Source: Gammaproteobacteria bacterium (GTDB lineage: Bacteria; Pseudomonadota; Gammaproteobacteria; Pseudomonadales; Azotimanducaceae). Taken from it: a stretch of 53,289 nucleotides of DNA. Both the position numbers and the translations under genes were made by a program. The notes below the pieces were generated by a model. It was not told the DNA's origin. It saw only the letters and a program-made list of their open reading frames with translations, and did no database searches. The stretch lies in NCBI GenBank assembly GCA_026707045.1, contig JAPOXO010000008.1:1-53289 (forward strand), in the 5' to 3' direction. This document shows, in pieces, positions 8,080 to 16,953 of this stretch; the first letter of the stretch is position 1, and every line of letters starts with the position of its first letter.

Positions 8080-9738
8080 TTAAGGTATGGATTTAGTCAC
8101 TTTCTCGCGGTTTTCGAAGCTTTCTAGGTGCTCTCGAATGGCGCGTAGGTGTTCGTCAGAGATATTGTCTCTCGAATTGGCTATAGACAAAGCTTCTCTC
8201 TGCAACTCAACCGCACGTTTGAAATTGCCAGTTGCTGCATAAGCCGCCGCCCAGGTGTCCAAGAACTGAGGCGATTGCCGAGCCGTTTCACTGTTGGTCA
8301 TCATACGTTCCATCACTCGTAACGCATACCTGGGTTTTCGTACGCTTCGATTGCTTGAAACCGACAAAGTCCAAGCCACTGAGTTGACCAAACTGGAATT
8401 GTCGGGGTCGGTTTGAACGGCCTTGCGATACCACGAATTTGCTCTGCGATAGTTGGGTTTGTCCAAACACCCACGAGCATAACAGTTCCCCAATTCGTAC
8501 ATGGCTTCGGCACTTTGCTCGTTCGCAGCCTCTTCAAGCCAATCAAGAGCTTGCTGATTGACAGAATGTCCCGTTTCAGGATCCGATAGGAAACGAAAGT
8601 ACTCAACTCTCACCATTGCGTCGCCGTGACGCGCAGCTCTTTCAAAGAAGTCGGATGCTCGATTGAAGCCTTGTTCTACGACGAATCCTTGGTACGACAT
8701 CTTCGCAAGCAAAAAGAGCGACGCAGGATCATCTAAGCTTGCACCTCGTTCGAGGAATTCCACTCCTCGCGAACGGACGTCGTCTCCGTAGAAGCCCCTC
8801 ACAAACAAGTCGCCTAGTTCGTACAGCCCAACTTCCAATCCTCGGTTGATTGCACTCATGTAGTGGTCGTAAGCTGCGTTAAGAAATCTCGAACCTTGGT
8901 TTCCAGCCCCATGCAAGGCACGATCGACATATGCACGTGCAGCAGCCAAGTGTCCCAGTCCATTGTCTGATCGAGCCGCCGCACTCAACCAACGCCGAGC
9001 CTCTTGAGAGCGTCCCGAACTGTTCAAAGATGTGCCCAAGCTGACCTGTGCAGCTGAATCACCTCGAAACGCAAGCAAATACAAGACTCGGTTGCGCTCG
9101 TCGAGATTCCCCTGATTCTCATATTCATTCGTTTTGAGTAAGTAGGCACCAAAAGCCGATTGCATGTCAAAGAACCAATCAATTGATCTTTGTCCATCTC
9201 TGTTGGCAGTCACCTTGAGTAGCAAGGGACTTGCATCCGTTGATTCGTACAACGATCCGATCACGGTATACCCGTCATGCTTGAGAAATTCTTCGGCCTG
9301 AACAGTCGTATATGCAATGTAGGGATTTTCCCGTGTACCTTCCTTTCCATATGACATGTGTCGACGAATCTGCTCAGCCCATTTTTCGTGCATTGCGGAA
9401 CGGTCTTCGCCAACACGTTCGTAAAACATTGCTAATGAAGAATGTCCAACTGAACTCACAAAGCACCGGTCAAGAATGGCTACAGCAATTGGCCCGAGAC
9501 GCAATTGTTGTCCGTTCAGAGATCTGGCTTCATCCTCAAATGTTGAGAGTTCAATTAGTAGATCGGCATCGAGTTTCTCACTGGCGAAAGACTCGGAGAT
9601 TTCAGAAAAGTCAACATTGCTCTCATTCTTGGCAATTTGAACTAACTCCGCATAGGAGTGCTCTGGCTCTTCTGTCTCGCCGGCACTAGCCAGCACAGTG
9701 CCAATGGCGAAAAACAAAGCAGTGTGGAGGGATTTCAT
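8080..9738 (-). CDS. exported Sel1/TPR-repeat protein
   Basis: Protein of about 552 residues with an N-terminal signal sequence (MKSLHTALFFAIGTVLASAG, cleavage near residue 20), so probably periplasmic. From about residue 225 onward Sel1-like repeats are visible, with the A...LG.....G pattern: AAQVSLGTSLNSSG, GLYELGDLFVRGFYG, SLFLLAKMSYQG, AMYELGNCYARGC. A TPR-like unit follows near the C-terminus (TWAAAYAATGNFKRAVELQR). Sel1 proteins generally act as interaction scaffolds; the partner is not evident. ATG 9738 is preferred; GTG two codons upstream (9744) is also open. mnmH follows on the same strand. Confidence 0.8.
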   Translation of the reverse strand: MKSLHTALFFAIGTVLASAGETEEPEHSYAELVQIAKNESNVDFSEISESFASEKLDADLLIELSTFEDEARSLNGQQLRLGPIAVAILDRCFVSSVGHSSLAMFYERVGEDRSAMHEKWAEQIRRHMSYGKEGTRENPYIAYTTVQAEEFLKHDGYTVIGSLYESTDASPLLLKVTANRDGQRSIDWFFDMQSAFGAYLLKTNEYENQGNLDERNRVLYLLAFRGDSAAQVSLGTSLNSSGRSQEARRWLSAAARSDNGLGHLAAARAYVDRALHGAGNQGSRFLNAAYDHYMSAINRGLEVGLYELGDLFVRGFYGDDVRSRGVEFLERGASLDDPASLFLLAKMSYQGFVVEQGFNRASDFFERAARHGDAMVRVEYFRFLSDPETGHSVNQQALDWLEEAANEQSAEAMYELGNCYARGCLDKPNYRRANSWYRKAVQTDPDNSSLVNSVAWTLSVSSNRSVRKPRYALRVMERMMTNSETARQSPQFLDTWAAAYAATGNFKRAVELQREALSIANSRDNISDEHLRAIREHLESFENREKVTKSIP

Positions 9739-9809
9739 TAACACAGTGTAGCTTAATCGTCTTGCGGATTACTCAATAAAATACGTACTAACGCACCGAG
9801 AGCTACCCA

Positions 9810-10460
9810 ATGTTCAAACTTCGAATGCCTTCCACCACGCAGATTCTTCCCGATCGCAAGAATCCCATTCCAGTTCCCAAACAGCATTTCGTTAATGGAA
9901 ATCCAATTGTCGGGCCATTTTCAGAATCAATGGAACAAATCGTTCTGGGAATGGGCTGTTTTTGGGGAGCAGAGAGAATGTTCTGGTCGAAGAGCGGTGT
10001 TTTTAGCACTTCCGTTGGATACTCAGGTGGAACAACCAGCAATCCTAGCTACGAAGATGTCTGTAGTGGACGTACCGGACACACCGAAGTTGTCAAAGTG
10101 GTGTGGGATCCTGCAGAAGTAGATTACAGCCAGATCCTGCGAATATTTTGGGAAGGTCACAATCCAACGCAGGGCATGCGACAAGGAAACGACATCGGTA
10201 CACAGTATCGCTCAGCAATCTACTACTTTGACGAAAACCAGCGGAAGATTGCGATTGCGTCACGAGACATCTTTCAAGAAAAACTGAACAAAGGGGGCTA
10301 CGGTGCAATCACGACTGAAATCAAGGCATGCGGCGACTATTACTTCGCCGAACACTACCACCAGCAGTATTTGGCTAAAGTACCCAACGGATACTGCGGG
10401 CTCGGAGGAACGGGAATTAGCTGCGAAATCGAGCCTCTCGCGAAAATGGAAGCTGACTAG
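9810..10460 (+). CDS. msrA: peptide-methionine (S)-S-oxide reductase
   Basis: Reduces methionine-S-sulfoxide in proteins with thioredoxin; cytoplasmic repair enzyme. It has the active-site motif GCFWG (Cys50), [38 protein letters not shown] and the resolving-cysteine tail [12 protein letters not shown]. Length 216 is typical for the long form with an extra N-terminal segment (about 40 residues before the core). It is transcribed divergently from the Sel1-repeat gene and convergently with the second TonB-dependent receptor. A thioredoxin gene is present at 41841-42167. Confidence 0.96.
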   Translation: MFKLRMPSTTQILPDRKNPIPVPKQHFVNGNPIVGPFSESMEQIVLGMGCFWGAERMFWSKSGVFSTSVGYSGGTTSNPSYEDVCSGRTGHTEVVKVVWDPAEVDYSQILRIFWEGHNPTQGMRQGNDIGTQYRSAIYYFDENQRKIAIASRDIFQEKLNKGGYGAITTEIKACGDYYFAEHYHQQYLAKVPNGYCGLGGTGISCEIEPLAKMEAD

Positions 10461-10515
10461 GTAAGAATGTGCAACAGAACCTTGTAGCTCTTGCCTACAG
10501 CAGCACCGACAAGGA

Positions 10516-13419
10516 TTAACTGCTTGTACGTGAAGTTCTATCCATACGAAACTTGACATAAATGTAACGGCTCTCGGGGACTTCGTGTGTGGATGGGTCG
10601 AATCCATTGAGAGTTGAACTGTAGCTTCTAGGGGTCTCTTTGTTCAGCAGATTGTCAATTCCGACCAACACCGCAATGTCTTGATTTCGGTACGCGAACG
10701 TGTACTCGTAAGTAGCGCTGTGAAGGATTGTGGCCGCGAGGATGTTCTCTGAGAGGCGGTTGTCATCGACATTCGGGCGAGAGCACAAGCCCAAGTTTGT
10801 CAAGCTGTCGGCTGATCCATCGAGAAAATTTGAGCACCGTTCCTTCAGTTCGCTCACAAGGCGTGTTCGCCAAGTCAGAGTACTTCTTCCCTTTTTCCAC
10901 TGAACGTTCGAAGTGTATTTCGATTGGGGAATGCCTCGATCGTTCTCAGTCCGACCGACCAAGTCGCGACGTTTGATCTCAGCTCCACGAGCGTCCCGAG
11001 AAATCTCCTTGAATGAACGGACATGGGTTGCATTGAATGACCAAGTTAATTGACCGTATCCAGGAGGCTTCCAAGCGTAGGAAAACCCGATGTCTATTCC
11101 AGACGTTTCAATCGAGCCGATATTGAAAAGTGTATTCGTAAACAACTCGATGGTGCCGTTTTGGCGGCGCTCGACAAAAGCGCAAAAGTCAACTATGTTC
11201 TCAATGTAGCAACTGTCCAGTACGGTTTGCGCGTCGTGAGCTGTGATAGTGCCGTCAACCTCGTACTCATAAAAAGATCCACTCAGCTGCAACCCGTTCG
11301 CCCATGTGGGGTTGTACGCGATCGCGAGAGTTGATCCATCACTAGTCTCGGGTACAAGGTTGGGGTTGCCCCCGGTCAATAGTGCAATTTGAGAACTTAG
11401 CTGAGAATAGCTGCCATCGGACGGGACTCCCTCCTGAATGCAGCTTGCAATTAGTCGCGGATTCGAAGTCTCTAGAAGATCTGAGCAAGGGTCAGCAATT
11501 ACTGCATCGTATCTGGTTTGTCCCCCAAACAATTCTCCAATGCTGGGAGCACGAAATCCCTCGGTGAATGTACTAGTTAAGCTCCAAGTGTCGCGAGGAG
11601 TCCAGCGTATGGCGAACTGGGCGACATAATCAAGATCGAAGGTGCTGTAATCAAACGCCCTCAATGCCCCAATTCCCGTAAGTTGTTCGAAAATGGGAAT
11701 TTCTGCTTCCACGAAGACTTCGGTCACTTGGTATTCGCCATTCGTCGGTTTAGCCGGCAAACCAGCTGTGTCACCGGCCGCCACTATAGGATCGGGAGTG
11801 AAGCTTCCTTTGAGCGCACGATGCTCAAAACCAGTCGCAATAGCTACGTGTCCATGCGGCAATTCAAACGGACGGACATTGACATTCGCGGTGACGGCAA
11901 ATTGAGATTGATCACTATTGTCTTGTTGAACAAATCCGACCCAATCAAGCATTTCCTGGGTGATCGAACCTTCGCCCCCTAGGAAATTGAAAGGCACACA
12001 GGGAAAAGTACATTCCGATAGTGGACCCAATGCTTGCTTTAACTTGCGTGCGTTGTGCGCTCCTGCTTTTGCTTGACGGGCATCGTTACGCGATGCTACC
12101 ACACCTATGTCCCACGCCACAGACTGTCCAAACGACACGGTTGAACCCACCAATTGTGCCGACAAATAAACAGTTGTGACAGTCTGGTCGAAAACTCGAG
12201 GACCACTCTCGATGGGACGCCGAGTCACCAGCGTATTGCTTGGGCCAATGTCAAATCCAAAATGGTTGAAGGGGTTTGTGGAGTGGATCGTTATGGTGTC
12301 CATGACCGATCCCGTCTGAGCGAATTCGCCGACCCACAGGGGTTCGGGCGCTGCTCGATTTCGAGACTTGCGTTGATTTATTACTGCCTTTACTACGGAG
12401 GAGAGCGTTGACGAAGAGTCAATCTCGAACCGCAAAAACAGACCAGTTCGTTCTGAAGGAGTACGAAGTAAATTAAACGATGCGTAATTGAATCTATCAG
12501 AATTCGTCCAAGGATGGTACGAGTCGGACGGACCGCATGGGCTTTGAGGATCATAGCTGGGTTGTACAGGTCCCGTCTCCAGTGCGCAATTTACAAACGC
12601 ACCCGTGTTTGGATCGAAAAAGACAATTCGGCCTTGGGGAGTAAAAGTGCTCCCATGAAGATTTCCCGTTCCAGGTTTCGGATATTTGGATTGTTCGCGG
12701 CTGGAAGACTCAATAACTCCCTGATCTACATGTTCTATTCCTCCCAGTACCCGCCAATTTTGTCCAGTTGTTCCATGCGACAACGAAGCCGACCAAGTTG
12801 TGCCTCCGTCGAAATAAGAGCCTGCATGTACATTCGCAATAAGGCCATCCTGTTCACTTTTTGTTACTACATTTACCACTCCGGACAATGCGTCCGATCC
12901 GTAGATGGCACTTGCTCCATCTTTGAATACTTCGATCCGTTCAACCAAATGCGTTGGGATTGTGTTCAAGTCCACAGCGCTCCCTACTCCACTTGCAGAT
13001 GAACCGTTAATCCACCGAATCCCATCAACGAGAACCAATGCTCTCTTAGATCCCAAGTAACGAAGGTCAATTTGTGTCTCGCCTGCCGCAACGCCCCCTC
13101 CATCGGGCGGAAAACCGGTGTTTCCACTCATGTTGAATTGGGTATTGATCGGTGCGCCCGAAACAGAGAGTTGGCGAACAAGATCTCCAACTGAAATCTG
13201 GCTAGAGCTATCAATTTCTGAACGAGAAATTGACTGAACATTTTCGGCGGTCCATTCGGCTCCTTTGGGAATCCTTGAGCCGACCACTACAACCTCTTCG
13301 ATTTGCACATCCTCAGATGTTGATTCCGCTCGTGTCTGAGCACTCGCGAAACTGCTCAGGAGGAGTGGGGACAGACACACAACCGTCAACGAGTTTGCGA
13401 TTCTTGGCAGCTTGATCAA
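10516..13419 (-). CDS. TonB-dependent outer-membrane receptor
   Basis: Complete 967-residue receptor for energy-dependent uptake; substrate unknown. Signal peptide (residues 1-27, ending ASAQ), TonB box EEVVVVGSRIPKG (about 42-54), plug with RALVLVDGIRW and KDGASAIYGSDALSGVVNVV, then a large barrel with FTEGFRAPSIGELFGG and NPNLVPETSDG, both common in this family. The barrel ends YIYVKFRM, with eight more residues and no terminal Phe. The long plug-barrel form resembles receptors in marine heterotrophs annotated for oligosaccharides or siderophores, but that does not set the substrate. The TTG start is supported by AGGAG at 13429-13433, 9 nt upstream. Confidence 0.95.
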   Translation of the reverse strand: MIKLPRIANSLTVVCLSPLLLSSFASAQTRAESTSEDVQIEEVVVVGSRIPKGAEWTAENVQSISRSEIDSSSQISVGDLVRQLSVSGAPINTQFNMSGNTGFPPDGGGVAAGETQIDLRYLGSKRALVLVDGIRWINGSSASGVGSAVDLNTIPTHLVERIEVFKDGASAIYGSDALSGVVNVVTKSEQDGLIANVHAGSYFDGGTTWSASLSHGTTGQNWRVLGGIEHVDQGVIESSSREQSKYPKPGTGNLHGSTFTPQGRIVFFDPNTGAFVNCALETGPVQPSYDPQSPCGPSDSYHPWTNSDRFNYASFNLLRTPSERTGLFLRFEIDSSSTLSSVVKAVINQRKSRNRAAPEPLWVGEFAQTGSVMDTITIHSTNPFNHFGFDIGPSNTLVTRRPIESGPRVFDQTVTTVYLSAQLVGSTVSFGQSVAWDIGVVASRNDARQAKAGAHNARKLKQALGPLSECTFPCVPFNFLGGEGSITQEMLDWVGFVQQDNSDQSQFAVTANVNVRPFELPHGHVAIATGFEHRALKGSFTPDPIVAAGDTAGLPAKPTNGEYQVTEVFVEAEIPIFEQLTGIGALRAFDYSTFDLDYVAQFAIRWTPRDTWSLTSTFTEGFRAPSIGELFGGQTRYDAVIADPCSDLLETSNPRLIASCIQEGVPSDGSYSQLSSQIALLTGGNPNLVPETSDGSTLAIAYNPTWANGLQLSGSFYEYEVDGTITAHDAQTVLDSCYIENIVDFCAFVERRQNGTIELFTNTLFNIGSIETSGIDIGFSYAWKPPGYGQLTWSFNATHVRSFKEISRDARGAEIKRRDLVGRTENDRGIPQSKYTSNVQWKKGRSTLTWRTRLVSELKERCSNFLDGSADSLTNLGLCSRPNVDDNRLSENILAATILHSATYEYTFAYRNQDIAVLVGIDNLLNKETPRSYSSTLNGFDPSTHEVPESRYIYVKFRMDRTSRTSS

Positions 13420-13428
13420 TTTGATGCT

Positions 13429-13433
13429 CTCCT
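13429..13433 (-). promoter_or_regulatory. Shine-Dalgarno site fixing a TTG start
   Basis: AGGAG on the minus strand, 9 nt before TTG 13419 of the TonB-dependent receptor. The signal peptide begins immediately after this TTG. Confidence 0.55.
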
Positions 13434-13722
13434 CTCAATGGAAACTGGCATACGCCACAAAAACCTTTAAACGTCTTATTTTCTATTGGACTCTGTTGGT
13501 TCAGCTCGAGGATTCCGCATAGTACATCGTTGCAGACCCGATGATCGTTTATTGCTCACGGTGGAAAGTAGCTCTGTGTTAGCAAATTTACGTTGTCCAA
13601 GTGACGCAAGAATTGGCGATTCAATTTCACGATAGATCTATTACAAGTCCTGTTGCAGTTCATTTCTGAATCACAATACAACTTGTGGTTCACTTTGGAG
13701 CTGAACTGATTCGCAAATCACA
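13434..13722. other. intergenic region, no clear elements
   Basis: About 290 bp between the receptor start and the NUDIX stop, both genes on the minus strand. It must hold the receptor promoter, but I see no convincing -35/-10 pair, operator or terminator. There is no ORF of note. Confidence 0.4.
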
Positions 13723-14367
13723 TCATCTCTCCTCAAAGAGGGCATCTACGGTCCTAAAAAGCGTCTGCAATGTGCGGTAAGTGAGACCCCACACAAATTT
13801 TCCGTCGCCAAGCAGATAGCCCTCGAATTCCGATGACGATCTCCCGAATTCGAAAGTCTCAGAAGCTAGCAATGAGCCATTCATCATTTCCGACATGTTC
13901 CCCCAAACCACTTCTTCGACTTCGTGGTTGATAGTGATCTTGGGGTCGTAGCGAAGTCCAAACACAAATGGCACAACCACCATCGGTTGACGTCGGGGGC
14001 GGTTTGCGGGGCTTTGGTGAGACAAACGACCCAAGTAGAGGTCCATAGAGAGATGCACTCCTGTCTCTTCTTCTGTTTCTCGGATAGCTGCCATTTGAGG
14101 CGATGCGTCGCCGGGGTCCATGTGGCCCCCAGGGAATGCCATTTGACCCGACCAAGGATCTCCTTCCACAGTTGCCCGCTTGATGAATAGGATGTCAGTC
14201 GATTCGCCAATCGAACGAATCACAATAGCAACTGCAGCAATACGGTGATTCGCATCAAATGCCGGAAGAGGTGGACTTGCACTATCCAGACGAGTTCGGA
14301 TGTACTCGAATCTTTGTGCTTCCTTATCATTGTTGATGCTGTCGAGATTGTCCAAGAGGTTTACCAA
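13723..14367 (-). CDS. NUDIX hydrolase, CoA pyrophosphatase type
   Basis: Probably hydrolyses CoA or acyl-CoA to phosphopantetheine and ADP. It shows FIKRATVEGDPWSGQMAFPGG (about 61-81) followed by the Nudix box GGHMDPGD...AAIRETEEETGV (80-104), with Asp in place of the usual Glu of the G.....E element and one extra residue, as in the NudL/CoAse branch. Length 214 is typical. TAG lies two codons upstream of TTG 14367, so the protein starts at or after that TTG (another TTG lies at 14355). It is divergent from, and directly abuts, the hotdog thioesterase; both starts sit in the palindrome CAATTG. Confidence 0.88.
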   Translation of the reverse strand: MVNLLDNLDSINNDKEAQRFEYIRTRLDSASPPLPAFDANHRIAAVAIVIRSIGESTDILFIKRATVEGDPWSGQMAFPGGHMDPGDASPQMAAIRETEEETGVHLSMDLYLGRLSHQSPANRPRRQPMVVVPFVFGLRYDPKITINHEVEEVVWGNMSEMMNGSLLASETFEFGRSSSEFEGYLLGDGKFVWGLTYRTLQTLFRTVDALFEER

Positions 14368-14790
14368 TTGCTAGATTCATCCGCAAATCGATGTTTTGTC
14401 TGTGGTCCAGGCAACAACATCGGGCTGAAAGTTCGATTTCAGTTGGACGACGAAAACATTTGTCATGCGGAATGGACTTCTTCGGCGGAATACGTTGGAT
14501 ATGAAGGAGTGACTCACGGCGGCATCATATTTTGCCTATTGGACGATGTAATGGCCAATTTGCTGTTCCTTCGTGGCGAGATCTGTGTCACCGCCAAAGC
14601 AGACGTAAGATTTCACGAACCACTAGGGTTAGACGAGAAAATTAAGTTGCGTGGCAATTTGGTGAAGCGCCGAGGCAAACTTGCAATTATTGAAGGATCC
14701 GCTGTTCGCGATTCCGATGATGCTCTTATAGCATCTTCGACAGCACACTTTGTTGTGCAACCTGTGACGGAAATTGCAAATCGTTCTTAG
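14368..14790 (+). CDS. PaaI-like hotdog-fold thioesterase
   Basis: Hotdog-fold acyl-CoA thioesterase of about 140 residues. The N-terminal NRCFVCGPGNNIGLKVRF and the core YEGVTHGGIIFCLLDDVM match the PaaI/YbgC-like family, where the THGG....LLD helix carries the catalytic region. The frame is open upstream to GTG 14245, but that part would overlap the divergent NUDIX gene and has no family residues; AAGAGG at 14354-14359 sits 8 nt before TTG 14368, supporting this start. The flavin reductase gene follows 26 bp downstream on the same strand, so an operon is likely. A role in CoA-ester turnover fits the surrounding genes. Confidence 0.8.
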   Translation: MLDSSANRCFVCGPGNNIGLKVRFQLDDENICHAEWTSSAEYVGYEGVTHGGIIFCLLDDVMANLLFLRGEICVTAKADVRFHEPLGLDEKIKLRGNLVKRRGKLAIIEGSAVRDSDDALIASSTAHFVVQPVTEIANRS

Positions 14791-14816
14791 TCACGCGAAA
14801 TAGAACTTGATACTTA

Positions 14817-15311
14817 ATGAGTTCGAGTCTTCAATTCGATCTTAACGACTTTCGACACGCTGTGAGCCAGTACGCCACTGGAGTTGTCGTAGTCGCTGGA
14901 GTCGAAAACGGATCTCTCACCGGATTCGCGGCGCAGTCGTTCGTGTCTCTTTCGCTAGATCCACCCCTTGTACTTTTTTGCCCGCAAAAAAGTAGTACCA
15001 GCTGGCCGAGAATTCGGGCTGGATCCAACTACGGAATCAATATATTGGGCGCAGAACACAGTGAGATCAGCGAAGCTTTTGCCGTGATTGGAGCTGTCCC
15101 AGATGTGTCGTGGAAACCCTCTGATCATAGTGGTGTACCCATTCTCGACGAAAGCATTGCATTTCTTGATTGTTCACTTAACGCTGAGCACAGTGCAGGT
15201 GATCACACTATCGTCGTTTCAACGGTGAATAGCGTGCTAGTTCGACGTCCTAACGATTCTCCTTTAATTTACTTACGTGGAGAATACGGGAGCTTCGATA
15301 CTTCTGAGTAG
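14817..15311 (+). CDS. flavin reductase family protein
   Basis: FMN-binding split-barrel protein of 164 residues, probably an NAD(P)H:flavin oxidoreductase that supplies reduced flavin to a partner monooxygenase. Family marks: FRHAVSQYATGVVVV near the N-terminus, TGFAAQSFVSLSLDPPLVLFC, then INILG...SEI and a C-terminal PLIYLRGEYGSF. This is the HpaC/HsaB-like arrangement. No monooxygenase partner of the two-component type is next to it, although an LLM-family oxidoreductase lies 0.7 kb away on the other strand and is the nearest flavin-linked candidate. It ends 19 bp from the convergent SDR gene. Confidence 0.88.
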   Translation: MSSSLQFDLNDFRHAVSQYATGVVVVAGVENGSLTGFAAQSFVSLSLDPPLVLFCPQKSSTSWPRIRAGSNYGINILGAEHSEISEAFAVIGAVPDVSWKPSDHSGVPILDESIAFLDCSLNAEHSAGDHTIVVSTVNSVLVRRPNDSPLIYLRGEYGSFDTSE

Positions 15312-15330
15312 CCCTGGAGTTGGTTTGGAG

Positions 15331-15999
15331 CTATGCCAATCCTTCCACCGGTATCGATGCCCCGTGAATCGGGTCAGCAGCAGGAGACGCAAGAAACATA
15401 ACGATTTCAGCCATTGCATCAGGAGTAACCCATGTACTAAAGTCAGCCTTAGGCATGTCTGCTCGGTTGCGCGGAGTATCGATAATGCTTGGCAGAATGC
15501 AGTTGACGTTGATGTTGTCCTGCTTTAGTTCGTCGGACATGCTTTCAGTAAGACGGATTACGACACTCTTGGATGCTGAGTACGCGGCCATATTGCCCAC
15601 TCCCCGCATTCCGTTTCGAGCACCAACGTTGACGATCTTCCCTCGCCCTTGCTTTTGCATCCCAGGAACGACGGCGCGAACCATATTTAAAACAGTTCTT
15701 GTGTTGAGATCCATCATGAAGTCCCAGGTTTCGTCCGATGTACTCGCCACGCTATCGCCCATGGTGAATCCGCCAGCAATGTTCGCCAAAACATCAATAG
15801 ATCCAATCTCAGTGACGGCCTTGCGAACGTCTTCGAGGTTCATCAAATCAACAATAAGCAAACGGAAGTCTGTGTCCGCCTCCACAACGTCGATGCCAGT
15901 GACTTTGGCCCCCTTGTTGTGAAAGGCTTCGGCTACGGCTCTTCCCAACGCTCCGGCCGCACCAGTAACTACCACGGACTTTCCAACAAACTCGCTCAT
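15331..15999 (-). CDS. short-chain dehydrogenase/reductase (SDR)
   Basis: NAD(P)-dependent oxidoreductase of 222 residues with the Rossmann motif TGAAGALG (about 13-20), NIAGG in place of the usual NAG, and catalytic YSASK. An Asp at the end of the second strand (GIDVVE) suggests NAD rather than NADP. At the position 13 residues before the catalytic Tyr, where Ser is usual, I read Ala (VGARNG); Ser could be supplied otherwise or the activity altered. ATG 15999 has GGAG 8 nt upstream; the TTG codon just before it is also open. It is followed upstream by the LLM oxidoreductase gene on the same strand, 27 bp away. Substrate unknown. Confidence 0.9.
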   Translation of the reverse strand: MSEFVGKSVVVTGAAGALGRAVAEAFHNKGAKVTGIDVVEADTDFRLLIVDLMNLEDVRKAVTEIGSIDVLANIAGGFTMGDSVASTSDETWDFMMDLNTRTVLNMVRAVVPGMQKQGRGKIVNVGARNGMRGVGNMAAYSASKSVVIRLTESMSDELKQDNINVNCILPSIIDTPRNRADMPKADFSTWVTPDAMAEIVMFLASPAADPIHGASIPVEGLA

Positions 16000-16025
16000 C
16001 AAATCCTCTCCTTAGTTTCACAAAG

Positions 16026-16910
16026 TTAGTTTTCTTGATTCGGAGCTAGAAGTTCCAATGTCTTCCACAGAAACGATCCATCTTCTGAATTCGGGATTAT
16101 GGGTTGAATGCACACATGGGTTGCTCCAGCGTCATAGTGCTGCTGAATGCGCGTCTTAATCGCATCTAAATCTCCCCATGCAAACGTAGCATCGATGAAT
16201 CGATCGGACCCTTGACCCGCTATGTCCTCTTCGGATAGACCCATTCGCAACCAATTGTTGCGGTAGTTAGGTAATCCAATGTACATTGCGGCTGCACGTC
16301 GTGCGGCAGATCGAGCGTTCGAAGGGTCGGTATCGAGAACGACTTTTTGCTCCACGCAAAGCAGAGAGTCAGGCCCCAAGATTTCTCGAGCCATCAGCGT
16401 GTGATCGGGAGAGGTGAAGTATGGGTGCGCACCATCGCATCGCCGAGCCGCCAGTTCAAGCATTTTGGGACCCAGCGCGGCGATTACCGTTTTTGATTGT
16501 GACTCAGGTGGAGGTCCTGAGTAAGGCGACGAGGCCATCCTGTCCAAGTATGCAGTCATGGTTGCTACCGGTTTGCCATATTGCAATCCCCGCAACCCTT
16601 CAACCAGAGGTTTGTGCGAGACTCCCAAGCCCAGCAGAAACCGTCCATCCGATTGCTCAGCTAAAGTCTGTTGCGCCGAAAACGTTACTCCAGGATCTCG
16701 GTGGTAGATGTTTGCAATTCCGGTTGCGACTACGAGGTTGGATGTATTGGCCAACAACCACGAAGCCAATGCAAACGGATGCCTTCCAACCGTTTCTGGT
16801 ATCCATAGGGCGGAATAGCCGAGCTCCTCCACTCTTGTGACGAATGTGGCTGCCTCCCGAGCCGAGAATCCTTCAGTGAAATACCAAACACCCAGTTTTC
16901 GCAAATCCAC
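16026..16910 (-). CDS. LLM-class F420-dependent-type oxidoreductase
   Basis: Bacterial luciferase-like TIM-barrel protein of 294 residues, of the type annotated as F420-dependent oxidoreductase (MSMEG_4141-like, TIGR03620). Family marks: ELGYSALWIPE near residue 30, VVATGIANIYHRDP, DGRFLLGLGVSHKPLVE, VIAALGPKMLELAARRCDGAHPY and, near the C-terminus, GDLDAIKTRI..H.DAGATHV. Cofactor may be F420 or FMN; the sequence alone does not decide it, and F420 is not universal in Gammaproteobacteria. The GTG start has AGGGAG 6-7 nt upstream. It lies in a minus-strand run with an enoyl-CoA hydratase-like gene before it and an SDR after it, suggesting a catabolic operon. Confidence 0.88.
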   Translation of the reverse strand: MDLRKLGVWYFTEGFSAREAATFVTRVEELGYSALWIPETVGRHPFALASWLLANTSNLVVATGIANIYHRDPGVTFSAQQTLAEQSDGRFLLGLGVSHKPLVEGLRGLQYGKPVATMTAYLDRMASSPYSGPPPESQSKTVIAALGPKMLELAARRCDGAHPYFTSPDHTLMAREILGPDSLLCVEQKVVLDTDPSNARSAARRAAAMYIGLPNYRNNWLRMGLSEEDIAGQGSDRFIDATFAWGDLDAIKTRIQQHYDAGATHVCIQPIIPNSEDGSFLWKTLELLAPNQEN

Positions 16911-16953
16911 GTGATACTCCCTAGTTGCTTACATCACCGAGTTCACAGTCGGT

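Noticed and set aside
12514..13002. 162-codon plus-strand ORF inside the second TonB-dependent receptor
   Set aside because: Shadow of a well-supported gene; its translation has no motif.
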